Assembly (NCBI RefSeq): GCF_900103215.1
Contig: NZ_FNGV01000002.1
Span: 558,001-622,000 of the forward strand
DNA from: Kriegella aquimaris
Lineage (GTDB): Bacteria > Bacteroidota > Bacteroidia > Flavobacteriales > Flavobacteriaceae
DNA length: 64,000 bases
Direction: 5' to 3'
Below the pieces are notes generated by a model. It saw nothing but the letters and a program-made list of their open reading frames with translations. It had not been told where the DNA came from and did no database searches. Positions within the stretch are counted from its first letter, which is position 1. Every line of letters starts with the position of its first letter. Below, in pieces: positions 15,920-24,902 of the stretch. Made by a program: the position numbers and the translations under genes.

Positions 15920-18745
15920 ATGTTGCAAAATCTCATACAGAAAGTATTTGATGTACGCGAAGGTGAATTTAAGATTTCACTTTTGATGCTCTCTTATATT
16001 TTTTTGATTATTGCTGTGCTGCTGATTATAAAGCCGACAGTAAATGCCCTCTTTCTTTCTGAACTGGGGGTAGAACACCTGCCTAATGCTTTTGTGTTGG
16101 TAGCGATTGCAGCGGTTGTTAGCTCTTGGTTTTATTCAAAAGCCCTGATGAAGTTTTCACTTCAAAAAATAATTAAAGTCAGTCTATTGACTTCCGTAGT
16201 TATTTTGGTAGTCTTGGGCCTACTTTTGAAATTGAATTTTGTAGCCGGCTGGCTTTTGTATTTCTTTTACGTTTGGGTGGCTATTTATGCAGTGCTGACC
16301 GCTTCACAATTCTGGGTGTTGGCCAATCTGGTCTTTAATATTCGAGAGGCAAAACGTTTGTTCGCTTTTATTGGTTCTGGAGCAATTTTGGGAGGAATTT
16401 TTGGAGGATACCTTACCTCTTTCCTAGCACCCATTATTGGTAATGACCATATGATTTTTATTGGTGCATTGCTTTTATTTTTCTGTATTCCATTACTTCG
16501 AAAAATATGGAAGTTACGGGTCAAGAAACTGGGTAAGTTCAAGGAAAAAAAAAGGACGTTGAATATTTCCGAACGACCTTTTCAACTCATCTTGAAATCA
16601 AAACACCTTACCTATGTAGCCTGTATTGTTGCCGTAAGTGTTTTGGTGGCCAAGTTGGTCGATTATCTGTTTAGCGATTTTGCAGCGGCAGCTATTCCCG
16701 ATCCGGAAGAACTGACCTCTTTTTTTGCATTTTGGTTTTCTACTTTTAATTTACTGTCTTTGGCCATACAGTTGTTCTTTACACACCGGATCGTGGGCAT
16801 TTGGGGTGTTGGCTTTTCACTGCTTCTATTGCCGATCGGTATTTTTGCCGGAAGCCTTTTCTTTTTTATTCTACCAGAACTTTCTGCAGTAGTCGTCATC
16901 AAGGCCATGGATGGTGTGTTGAAACAATCGGTACACAAAAGTGCTGCTGAACTAATGGTACTGCCCCTTCCTTTTGAGTTGAAAAATAAGACCAAATCAT
17001 TTATAGATGTGGTGGTTGATAGCCTTGCTACAGGTGTAGCAGGTTTTTTGTTGATTTTTATTGTTCAAGGCCTAGAGTTGTCCTCGTTCTACATTGCCGC
17101 TTTAATAATACTGTTGGTGGGGGTGTGGGTGTTTTTTATTCTTCGTGTTCGTAAAGAGTACTACAAAACTTTCCGCAGTAATTTGGAAGAGTTGACAGAG
17201 CAAAAGGTAAAAGTGCAAAAAACATTGGTTGAAAATACATCTACAGTACGGGGGATGCGCATGGTTTTTCAAAGTGGCACCGAGGAGCAGATTCTCTTTA
17301 TGTTGGGTAAATTGATGGAAATAAATGACAAGCGATTTGAAGAAGACGTACAGCATTTATTGCAGCATCCTTCTACGAAAGTACGCGCGGCCGCTATGCG
17401 TAACCTATATTTTTTGAATAGTTCAACAATGATTACCAATGTCTCGGAATTGCTGAACACTCACGATGACGCCCTTACCATTGCGACCTTAGAATACCTT
17501 TTTTTACATGCTGGAAAAAATAGTGGTCTTATTTACGATAGATATCTGGATGATTCCAATAAAAAGATCGCAGATGCCGCACTCATTTGCCTGGCAAGGG
17601 AAGCTAGGGATAATCAGACGCTGAAATTAGCCTATAATCTAAAGCAACGTATTCAAGAAAGGGTTGAAGAATGTGGTTCTGGGTCAAAAAATGTGAAAGT
17701 CGCCGAAACAAAAAATGTCTTACTGGTAATCGGTATGGCCAATATGCCCGAATATTATTCGTTCATCTTTGACAATTTTTCAAACGACGCTACTGAAGTC
17801 GTTGAAACCGCCATAGAAGCAGCGGGGATGAGTATGTATGAAGACTTTATTCCTGTTTTACTCAATTTTTTAGAGAATAAAAAGTACCGTAGAAATTCCG
17901 TAGCTGCACTGCAAAATTATGGGATGAAAATGATTTCAGTACTGACCAATACTATATTGAATCGCTTGACGACCCTTGAAATATGTCGCTTTGTTCCAAT
18001 GGTTATAAAAGGTTTTAATTCGCAAGAAGCGGTTCGCTGTTTGCTGGAGCTTTTGAACGATCCCGATTTAGGAATACGTTTAGAGAGTATACGCGCATTA
18101 AGTGAAATAAGAAGAAATCATCCCGAATTAAAATTTAATAGGTATAAAGTAGTGGCCATTATTTTGGAGGAATGTAAACTGCATCATAAGACATTGTCGG
18201 CAATGCATACCCAGATCATAATTTCGTATCGAAACCGTAAAAAGTCGCAGAAAGAGATTACCGAAGCGGAGCGTGACGCGCGTACCAGTCTTTTAGAGCT
18301 TTTAGAGCGACGCTTAGATGCTGGGTTAGAACGTATCTTTAAATTATTAGGACTTCGATATCGGCAAAAAGATGTTGAAATTGCGTACGAGGGCCTTTTG
18401 AGCGAAAAACAGGAAGCTCAGGCCAATGCCATTGAGTTTTTAGATAATTTGCTGACGGGAGATTTGAAAAGAACCTTGTTGCCCATTATCGAAGAAACCG
18501 CCTTGGATGTGTCTTCGGAAGAAGTGCTCCATAAAATAAAACATACGGTACCGACCGAAATGGAGTGTTTCAAGCTTTTGCTCGAAGGCAATGACCTTAA
18601 ACTTAAATTAGCGGTTCTGTATTTGATAAAGCACCAAAAAAGCGAAAAATACATTCCAATTGTCGAAAATTATGTCAAAAGTGATGATCTCAAATTAAGA
18701 ACTTTTGCAGCAGAAGCCTTAAATGCCATGCGTCGTTCAGATTAA
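15920..18745 (+). CDS. ATP/ADP-translocase-like (NTT/MFS) membrane protein with C-terminal HEAT repeats
   Basis: A 941-residue protein. Residues ~15-415 hold about twelve hydrophobic helices resembling the bacterial/plastid nucleotide transporter (TLC) family: LLIIKPTVNALFL, ASQFWVLANLVFNIREAKR, GSGAILGGIFGGYLTSFLAP and MDGVLKQSVHKSAAELMVLPLP. Residues ~450-935 are helical HEAT-type repeats (for example VRAAAMRNLYFLNSS and IRLESIRALSEIRRNHP), which should sit in the cytoplasm. True nucleotide exchangers are known from intracellular bacteria, so free-living homologues with a HEAT tail probably do something else. Its stop overlaps the stop of the convergent next gene (TTAA). Confidence 0.82.
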   Translation: MLQNLIQKVFDVREGEFKISLLMLSYIFLIIAVLLIIKPTVNALFLSELGVEHLPNAFVLVAIAAVVSSWFYSKALMKFSLQKIIKVSLLTSVVILVVLGLLLKLNFVAGWLLYFFYVWVAIYAVLTASQFWVLANLVFNIREAKRLFAFIGSGAILGGIFGGYLTSFLAPIIGNDHMIFIGALLLFFCIPLLRKIWKLRVKKLGKFKEKKRTLNISERPFQLILKSKHLTYVACIVAVSVLVAKLVDYLFSDFAAAAIPDPEELTSFFAFWFSTFNLLSLAIQLFFTHRIVGIWGVGFSLLLLPIGIFAGSLFFFILPELSAVVVIKAMDGVLKQSVHKSAAELMVLPLPFELKNKTKSFIDVVVDSLATGVAGFLLIFIVQGLELSSFYIAALIILLVGVWVFFILRVRKEYYKTFRSNLEELTEQKVKVQKTLVENTSTVRGMRMVFQSGTEEQILFMLGKLMEINDKRFEEDVQHLLQHPSTKVRAAAMRNLYFLNSSTMITNVSELLNTHDDALTIATLEYLFLHAGKNSGLIYDRYLDDSNKKIADAALICLAREARDNQTLKLAYNLKQRIQERVEECGSGSKNVKVAETKNVLLVIGMANMPEYYSFIFDNFSNDATEVVETAIEAAGMSMYEDFIPVLLNFLENKKYRRNSVAALQNYGMKMISVLTNTILNRLTTLEICRFVPMVIKGFNSQEAVRCLLELLNDPDLGIRLESIRALSEIRRNHPELKFNRYKVVAIILEECKLHHKTLSAMHTQIIISYRNRKKSQKEITEAERDARTSLLELLERRLDAGLERIFKLLGLRYRQKDVEIAYEGLLSEKQEAQANAIEFLDNLLTGDLKRTLLPIIEETALDVSSEEVLHKIKHTVPTEMECFKLLLEGNDLKLKLAVLYLIKHQKSEKYIPIVENYVKSDDLKLRTFAAEALNAMRRSD

Positions 18746-20004
18746 TTCTTCCGAATTATTTTGTCGATATTCCCAGCTAGGTACATATGGTCACTGGCTG
18801 AATTTTTTCGTAAAACATTGGTCATCAGAACAACCAAATAGCGACAATTATCAGGGTGTTCGACGATAGCCACTGAATTCATAAAGTTTTGAACATTTCC
18901 CATATATTTTCCGCAAGCTTCTCCCTTACTACGGTCGCATTTGTACAGGCTACCCGATTTAAAATATACGGCTGCTTCTTTTAACGCAGGGGCTTGCGCA
19001 TAACGTATGCGTCTATCGGTCATATATAGTAATCTTTTCATCTCTAGACTGCTCTGGGCATCAATGACATTTCCCTGTTCCAATTGAGCCAAAAATTTCA
19101 TCAGCCCCAAAGGAGTACCGATACTTCCTCCTTTATCGCCAACATACGTATTCGCACCTCTTGTAAAAAAACTGCCCAAGCGCCATTCATCCGCTGTAAT
19201 CCCCAAATCCCTCAATGGAAGATTGACCACATCATTACCCAAATCCGTTAAGTCTTTTTTTGGCGTTGTCTTAAAGTATTCCAAAGCTTCTTCCTCGGTT
19301 AGCAAAGGGTAATCATGGCCAAATGCGGCCATAAGCAATACCTCGCGCCAAACAATACTGGCCGCCCCATTGTTACTCACTGAGAGCATATGGTCGGCCC
19401 ATTCATATAGGGTGAAGACATCGCTGGCAACTACCTGTCGCTTCACCAACGTATTTTTTTCAATATTGTAAATAGGGATTGTATGCTCGTCGGTCAATCC
19501 CCAAACCCCGGCCTTGACCGATTTGTTTCGCAACAGCTCTGTGCGTTTCTCCCATGAATCGGGGTATATGTTGGCCAGTTGCGTAAAAAGTCCGTTCAAT
19601 ACGGCAAGCTTCCCTACGCTGCCAGGTTGGTAGCCGAAAGTTTCATTGCGTTGTGCATAACGTATGTTGTTCACATCGGAAATGTCTAATACTGCCAGTG
19701 AATAACTTTTGTCAAGTCCCTTGAACAGATTGCTTATTTCAGATTGAAAAGCTTCATCTTTTTTTAGAATGATACCCACACTGTCGGTACTTCTAGAAGT
19801 CAGGTTTAGATTAATCTCGCTATACGATTTTAGTGCCCCTGCCGGAAGTGCCGTGGCATCCTTGATTCGGCCACTTTTAATTAATTCCAAACGTTTAAGG
19901 CGTTTGATTCCAGTATACTCATACCCATCAATGGGGTAATAGTTTAGTACCGAAAAAGCGGAGCAACAAAAAAACAGGTTCGTGTATAAAATTATATTTT
20001 TCAT
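18742..20004 (-). CDS. exported serine hydrolase, beta-lactamase/PBP fold, partner of exported dikinase-like protein
   Basis: A 420-residue protein with an N-terminal hydrophobic signal (MKNIILYTNLFFCCSAF). Active-site motifs are GSVGK in QPGSVGKLAVL (SxxK), SNN in LSVSNNGAAS (SxN) and KSG in VYFKSGSLYKC. A pair of Cys residues in YKCDRSKGEACG follows the KSG box and may form a disulfide. It is larger than class A enzymes, with an added ~100-residue N-terminal part. Its start overlaps the stop of the dikinase-like gene by 4 bp, so the two are translationally coupled. Substrate unknown. Confidence 0.78.
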   Translation of the reverse strand: MKNIILYTNLFFCCSAFSVLNYYPIDGYEYTGIKRLKRLELIKSGRIKDATALPAGALKSYSEINLNLTSRSTDSVGIILKKDEAFQSEISNLFKGLDKSYSLAVLDISDVNNIRYAQRNETFGYQPGSVGKLAVLNGLFTQLANIYPDSWEKRTELLRNKSVKAGVWGLTDEHTIPIYNIEKNTLVKRQVVASDVFTLYEWADHMLSVSNNGAASIVWREVLLMAAFGHDYPLLTEEEALEYFKTTPKKDLTDLGNDVVNLPLRDLGITADEWRLGSFFTRGANTYVGDKGGSIGTPLGLMKFLAQLEQGNVIDAQSSLEMKRLLYMTDRRIRYAQAPALKEAAVYFKSGSLYKCDRSKGEACGKYMGNVQNFMNSVAIVEHPDNCRYLVVLMTNVLRKNSASDHMYLAGNIDKIIRKN

Positions 20005-22913
20005 TGAAGTCTAGTTGAAAGTAAGAGTTCTTTATTACTATCTATTTTAGGGGTAATCGATTCTAAATACTCAGAACTCAGGGCTTTTTTGTTTTCAACA
20101 AAGGGTCGAATTTGAAAGAGCCATAATTTATCGTTTTGAAAACCGAGTTCAACGTCATAAGCTCCATCATAATCTGATTTGGTTTCTTTGGGAAGTGTTT
20201 TTCGAATGGTTTTTGCGAATTCTCTGATTTCACCGATATTCTTTTCGTTCAAAACAGCTTTCTCAAAAGTTGCAGTTTGTTGTCCCGTTCCCCCAGTTTG
20301 TGGCAAACTATTGTAATAGGTCTCCCTTGCAGGAGCCAAAAGCCGATATCCCCCCTTATCGTAAATGGTATAAGTTTCTGCGGACTGGCCATCAACCGCT
20401 CCGCCAGCGCCTCTGCTAAACGCAACGGTCAGGTCTTTTTCATTCCCTGAATTGATGCCCTTTGTAATCAAAACGCCTGAATAATCAACATCAACACTCG
20501 GTATAACTAAAATTGAAGGAAAGACATTTTCAGGGTTCAATAAATACTTTTGGCGCCATTTAAAACTTCGTTCGGTATATGGTGAAGCCCAAACTTGCTT
20601 GATGCCATTCAATATCTTCTGCTTGTCGACTACATTGAAAAGGGTAAGGTTGAGACCGGCACCCGTGAAATCTTTTAGATCTTCCATATTGGTGTCGCTA
20701 CGTAGAAAAACTGGGATTTCACCAAGGGATTTACCTAAAATACCCTTGAAATCTCTTTCAAGCTGGGTTATGAACTCCGCCTTTAAGTCCATTTTATTAA
20801 TGGCATCGCGTAATATTTGAAGCTGAAGCAATTGAAAATTCTCTACTTCAGCCTCAGAAATGTTTTTACTGCGCATTTCATCCGCATTGGCGAACATAGT
20901 TTTTAAAAATTGCCAATAGCTGTCGTTTTGCCCAGGCATTGCTTGGTCCATATGTTCGCGAAATATGCCAAAGGGTATGACAAGGCCTTCCACAACTTTA
21001 TCTGAGAACATTTTCTTTAACTGCCCTAGATTTGCCGCTTTTGGCCCGCAGAGCTCCCCTGAATCACTTGCGTCAACATTTCTAAGATTCAAAATCTGAG
21101 TTTGATCTAGTCGTATTTTTTCTATGGGCACTTCAATTTTATCGGTGCTACGATTTTTTTTCATAAACAGTCCTCGTTCTTGGGCCGTCATCTGCGACTC
21201 TGGTTTTAAGATAACGTTGCCCTTGTTCGATACCGCATAGAAGACGTTTTGTCCGCTATATTTGAGTAGGCTTTGAAGATTTTCATCGGATAGCGCGGCA
21301 TTGGGTATACCTAAATTTCGAGCGAGCAACTGCACGTGTGAAACCATATTCCCCTCTGCAACAGTGGCTATACCCGCTACAGGTTTTAAATCGGAAGGAG
21401 ATTTTCTGAAAATATAGATCTTATTGGAGGACACCTCTATATCTTCCGGTGAACCTGCAACAACTACTAATTCGCCAAATGCATAGCCAGGGTTGAGTCC
21501 GCGTACGGTACTTGGGTTCGTAATATCCATGATGGTATTGACCAAGGCTGATTCTCTGGCTATAAAATCACCCAAATCACCGACACTTTTTCCCAGATGT
21601 AATGCTATAGAACCGCGAATGCGGTCATCAATAAAACCATATGTCTTGGGCTCGAAACTACTGTAAGTGTTAACTTCTTCTTGGTAGTTTGCCTTTACCA
21701 TGGCGGCACTCCACTCAACAGTGCTACGGGCGGTTTCTAAAATAGTAGTCAATTGCGCCAGCGTCATTTGCTCAGTATCGAATTTGCTCAATGTGGGTTG
21801 TATCTGCTCCCACTCCCAAAGTTCCAAATACCCGGCGCCAACTGCACCCTTTGCCAAAGTTTCTATTTTCTGCAATTGTTGTTTTAGTGTTTGAGGTTGC
21901 CAATTAGGAACATTTTTAAATAGCAGCTCTTCGAGTTTCAATGAAATATCTAGAAGTTGAAGTCGTGACGATGGTCTTTTTTCGGCTAAAATTCCTTGTC
22001 TTATTTGCAATAAGAGATTTGAAGTTTCGACAATGAGTTGTACAGGGTCACTTACTTTACTGTTTTTAGAAATATAGTCATCGATAGTATTGCCCAATGG
22101 AGTGCTTTTTAGTGCGGCGGCTTTGGTCCCCAAATTTTTTATATCCAACGGTTCAAAGAAGTTGGTCATAGTGGCAATGAGTCCATTGAGTTTTTGGTTC
22201 AGAGAGGTGTTGAGTTTGGCCCTGTTCTTTTGTCGAAATGCTTTTACCTTTTCGATATCGTCAGCTTCGGGTTGACCGTGTATTTTTACCCTTAGCTCCA
22301 TAAAAGCAGGGTATTCATCGGCGATTACTTTTGACTGGCTACGCATAAGTTGGGCGAAATTATCGTCTCCACTATGGGGAATATCTTTGAGTGATTGGCG
22401 TACAAGAAAAAAGTTTTGCTTTAAGACATTATCTTTCGTCAATAACCATTTGTAAAATGCGATTCCGGAGGCTTCCTCATCTTCCGCTTGCACGGCTCCG
22501 CGGTAAAATTGGCCTTTTTGGTTTACCCAACCATTATCTACGGAGCGTAGATATTTATCAAGTTGGTACTGTTTTAGACGAGAGTGGTCGTTTTCCGCAT
22601 CCCAGAAATCGGCGGCAGCTGTGTAAGTCAGCAATTGACCCAAGTAAATATGGTGATCCTTTCCAAGTGCAAGAACGGCATCTTTATATCGCGCATGTTG
22701 AACACCGGGACCGATATTTTCAGGGCAGGGGTCTTTTGGAAGACGGACACTTCCATCACCACAAAACCAGCGGATGTCTTTATATGGGCCGCGAATATCA
22801 TTTTTATATTCCGCTATTTGTTTTTTTAACTGGTCGGCATCCCACTTCTTCTGGCCATTTGCTATGGGCGAGAGAAATAGTATAGCGTATGTAATTAGTA
22901 TGTATTTAATCAT
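20001..22913 (-). CDS. exported PEP-utilising/pyruvate-phosphate-dikinase-like protein
   Basis: A 970-residue protein. It starts with a Sec signal (MIKYILITYAILFLSPIANGQ). Residues ~25-470 are an unassigned, mostly helical region. Residues ~470-580 read as a phosphohistidine swivelling domain, with EGNMVSHVQLLARNLGIP placing the phospho-acceptor at His526. Residues ~620-955 are a PPDK_N ATP-grasp domain: LCGPKAANLGQLKK, PVFLRSDTNMEDL and a final LWLFQIRPF. The order His-domain before ATP-grasp is that of alpha-glucan water dikinases rather than PEP synthase. Export is odd, since ATP is not expected in the periplasm. Known activity of this exported type: none that I can name. Confidence 0.82.
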   Translation of the reverse strand: MIKYILITYAILFLSPIANGQKKWDADQLKKQIAEYKNDIRGPYKDIRWFCGDGSVRLPKDPCPENIGPGVQHARYKDAVLALGKDHHIYLGQLLTYTAAADFWDAENDHSRLKQYQLDKYLRSVDNGWVNQKGQFYRGAVQAEDEEASGIAFYKWLLTKDNVLKQNFFLVRQSLKDIPHSGDDNFAQLMRSQSKVIADEYPAFMELRVKIHGQPEADDIEKVKAFRQKNRAKLNTSLNQKLNGLIATMTNFFEPLDIKNLGTKAAALKSTPLGNTIDDYISKNSKVSDPVQLIVETSNLLLQIRQGILAEKRPSSRLQLLDISLKLEELLFKNVPNWQPQTLKQQLQKIETLAKGAVGAGYLELWEWEQIQPTLSKFDTEQMTLAQLTTILETARSTVEWSAAMVKANYQEEVNTYSSFEPKTYGFIDDRIRGSIALHLGKSVGDLGDFIARESALVNTIMDITNPSTVRGLNPGYAFGELVVVAGSPEDIEVSSNKIYIFRKSPSDLKPVAGIATVAEGNMVSHVQLLARNLGIPNAALSDENLQSLLKYSGQNVFYAVSNKGNVILKPESQMTAQERGLFMKKNRSTDKIEVPIEKIRLDQTQILNLRNVDASDSGELCGPKAANLGQLKKMFSDKVVEGLVIPFGIFREHMDQAMPGQNDSYWQFLKTMFANADEMRSKNISEAEVENFQLLQLQILRDAINKMDLKAEFITQLERDFKGILGKSLGEIPVFLRSDTNMEDLKDFTGAGLNLTLFNVVDKQKILNGIKQVWASPYTERSFKWRQKYLLNPENVFPSILVIPSVDVDYSGVLITKGINSGNEKDLTVAFSRGAGGAVDGQSAETYTIYDKGGYRLLAPARETYYNSLPQTGGTGQQTATFEKAVLNEKNIGEIREFAKTIRKTLPKETKSDYDGAYDVELGFQNDKLWLFQIRPFVENKKALSSEYLESITPKIDSNKELLLSTRLQ

Positions 22914-22947
22914 TTATTCTAGTAATGTTCTTTGAACTATAATATAG

Positions 22948-22982
22948 CAAAAGTACTGCCAATTTCAATTGATAATTGAAAT
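22948..22982 (-). promoter_or_regulatory. promoter with overlapping palindrome, dikinase operon
   Basis: A minus-strand -7 box TACTTTTG (22948-22955) lies 34 bp before the dikinase-like start. Directly upstream, where a -33 element and an operator would be, is a perfect 9-3-9 inverted repeat (ATTTCAATT GAT AATTGAAAT, 22962-22982). This suggests a dimeric regulator binding at the promoter. Confidence 0.5.
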
Positions 22983-23157
22983 GTTCGATTTAATTGGTCA
23001 TGGAGTATAAGGTAGTATTAGGTAACGGATAAACGAAGGGGAGGTTACCAATATTTTACATCAAATGATTAATAAAGAAAGTGTATAGAACAGATCGAAA
23101 TAAGTTGTTCTTGATTGATGAATGCGCAATGTAATTTATCCTCAGTACTAGATTTGC

Positions 23158-24462
23158 TTATAGAGTTTCTTTATCTCTAGGTAACATTTCTTGGGCCAAG
23201 GCTTCAAGGTCAATGCCCATTTGCTCTTTGTTTACTTTCAATACCTTATTCCGTAGTTCTTCGGGCAGATTCGAAAATCCGTCTTTTGCTCCAAGAATCA
23301 TACCTACTACGGCGGCTACGGTGTCATTGTCTCGCCCGTAATTTACGATAAACTGCATGGTTTTTGTGAAGTCCCCTTCCCCAAATTGCAGGGCGGTAAC
23401 CAGAATTTGCCAGATTTCACCAGAATGGAAAGCGATAGCTTTTTCATTCTTTTCTAAAAATTGATAGACCATTTCTTGACGCACCCAATCGCTTTCTGCT
23501 CCCGTAAAATTTTTGGGCATTTTGAATTGAAGCGAATCTCTTGCGGTTACCGAATCGTTTTGTGTTATGTCATTTACACCTAGCACGTGTTTTATAGAAA
23601 CATCGGCAACCGAATAGGCGATACGGCCTACCAATCTACTGTCTTGATATCCATTGGGGTCAACAAAAGTTGCGGTATTCAATATAGAGTCCATGTTTTG
23701 GGTGCGCATCGCCATTTGGGTCATGGCAGCGACTAAGCCAGATATATCTTTGGCGTATCCCAAATCAAAAATAGAGTGGGCGTAGCCCATATTATAGGCG
23801 CCCTCTACGTTATGGGCGATAAGACCGAACATCGGGGTATAAAGTTGTCCGGCACATGACATTTCTCCACCATAAAACCGGTTTAACGATTTTTGATATT
23901 CTTCATCACTTTCTTGGTAGGCTAGGGAAACTCGGGCCCATTCCTTGATCCAATCCATTTTTTCTATTTTTTCGTCCAATAGGTCGGTATTGGTCAAAAG
24001 ATCCTTATCGGCCAAGGTTCTGGCAAGAGATTGGTAGTAGTCAGTTATGAATTTTGAGAATTTTTTAGCTTCGGGCTTCCCTTTACTATCGCTAAAATAC
24101 TTGACCATAAGTAATTTCCAGCGTGTGTCATCGGTAGTTGTGCCAGCGGAAAGGTTATGCCCCCACGTTCCCTCCGGTGATTGTGTACGAACTGCAGGGG
24201 TAAGTCCGGTGATATAACCGTACTTCAATTGAATATCTTTTCGGTGCCACATTTCGGTTGAAGCTCCCATAGCATCTCCTATGGCTGAACCCACAAGGGC
24301 GCCCAATACTTTATCGTACTTCTCGGTTTCGGAAAGCTTTAAGGTATCTGCTCCATAAGCGATTTTCTTCGGGGCTTCGATATCGATTTTAAGCGGCATT
24401 TCCTTGCAAGAAAAACCAGCAAGCAATGGTAGGAGCGATAGCAGGGAGAGTATCTTTTTCAA
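23158..24462 (-). CDS. ADP-ribosylglycohydrolase family lipoprotein
   Basis: A 434-residue protein. The only start that keeps the signal is a TTG at 24462, giving LSLLSLLPLLAGFSC with lipidated Cys19. The ADP-ribosylglycohydrolase (DraG/ARH) fold is marked by ALVGSAIGDAMG (~55-66), AGTTTDDTRW (~107-115) and, near the C-terminus, NYGRDNDTVAAVVG, whose Asp/Thr residues bind the metal pair. Known family members remove ADP-ribose from proteins or hydrolyse related bonds in the cytoplasm; a lipid-anchored, exported version must have another substrate. A 244-bp gap separates it from the dikinase operon on the same strand. Confidence 0.87.
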   Translation of the reverse strand: MKKILSLLSLLPLLAGFSCKEMPLKIDIEAPKKIAYGADTLKLSETEKYDKVLGALVGSAIGDAMGASTEMWHRKDIQLKYGYITGLTPAVRTQSPEGTWGHNLSAGTTTDDTRWKLLMVKYFSDSKGKPEAKKFSKFITDYYQSLARTLADKDLLTNTDLLDEKIEKMDWIKEWARVSLAYQESDEEYQKSLNRFYGGEMSCAGQLYTPMFGLIAHNVEGAYNMGYAHSIFDLGYAKDISGLVAAMTQMAMRTQNMDSILNTATFVDPNGYQDSRLVGRIAYSVADVSIKHVLGVNDITQNDSVTARDSLQFKMPKNFTGAESDWVRQEMVYQFLEKNEKAIAFHSGEIWQILVTALQFGEGDFTKTMQFIVNYGRDNDTVAAVVGMILGAKDGFSNLPEELRNKVLKVNKEQMGIDLEALAQEMLPRDKETL

Positions 24463-24569
24463 ACCTATTATTTTTTTAAAGTTAAGTTTTTTTCGATTTG
24501 TATGCCTACAGTGAAGGTGATTTATACATTTTTATACACTGGATGATAATCAGGGATAAAAGTCAGATT

Positions 24570-24868
24570 TTATTTTTGCTGGTAATAGATGCTTTCTAAG
24601 TTGTACCGATTAAAAAATGTCTGATAGTTATGAAAAAGAGGGAGATCGGGGTATTGGTGCAAAATCTGCTTTTCTTGAAAATCTCTGGAAAGTACTATTG
24701 ATTATGGTGTTTTTGATAGGGCCAATTCCCAGTCCGTGGCCATCGCTGTATATGCCTTTTTAAAATAATGTTTTCTGTGGAGTTTCAGTCGTTCCGCTAC
24801 ATCGAGAGTCTCCCCGACATAATAGTTTCCCCGCTCGGGCTATGGATAATGTATAGAAAATGTATCAT
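24570..24868 (-). pseudogene. decayed GIY-YIG nuclease gene beside tRNA-Phe
   Basis: Reading leftward from an ATG at 24868, MIHFLYIIHSPS gives the first half of the GIY-YIG motif (YII). After a one-base shift near 24836 the frame continues GNYYVGETLDVAERL and KKAYTAMATDWEL, the second half of the motif (YVG) and the rest of the core. An in-frame TAA follows at 24701-24703, after which the same frame stays open to a stop at 24570-24572. One frameshift and one nonsense codon make it a pseudogene. Small GIY-YIG genes next to tRNAs are common in Bacteroidetes, from memory. Confidence 0.68.
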
Positions 24869-24874
24869 AAACAA

Positions 24875-24900
24875 AAAATCCCCGTAGGTACGGGGATTTT
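24875..24900 (-). terminator. terminator of tRNA-Phe
   Basis: A perfect 12-bp stem with a 2-nt centre (AAAATCCCCGTA / TACGGGGATTTT), 2 nt from the tRNA 3' end, followed on the minus strand by further T residues. With a GC core and T tail it is a standard rho-independent terminator. Confidence 0.85.
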
Positions 24901-24902
24901 CG

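Noticed and set aside
24460-24467. TAGGTTTG -7 box for the ADP-ribosylglycohydrolase gene
   Set aside because: It overlaps the TTG start codon itself, so transcription would begin inside the gene; a chance match.
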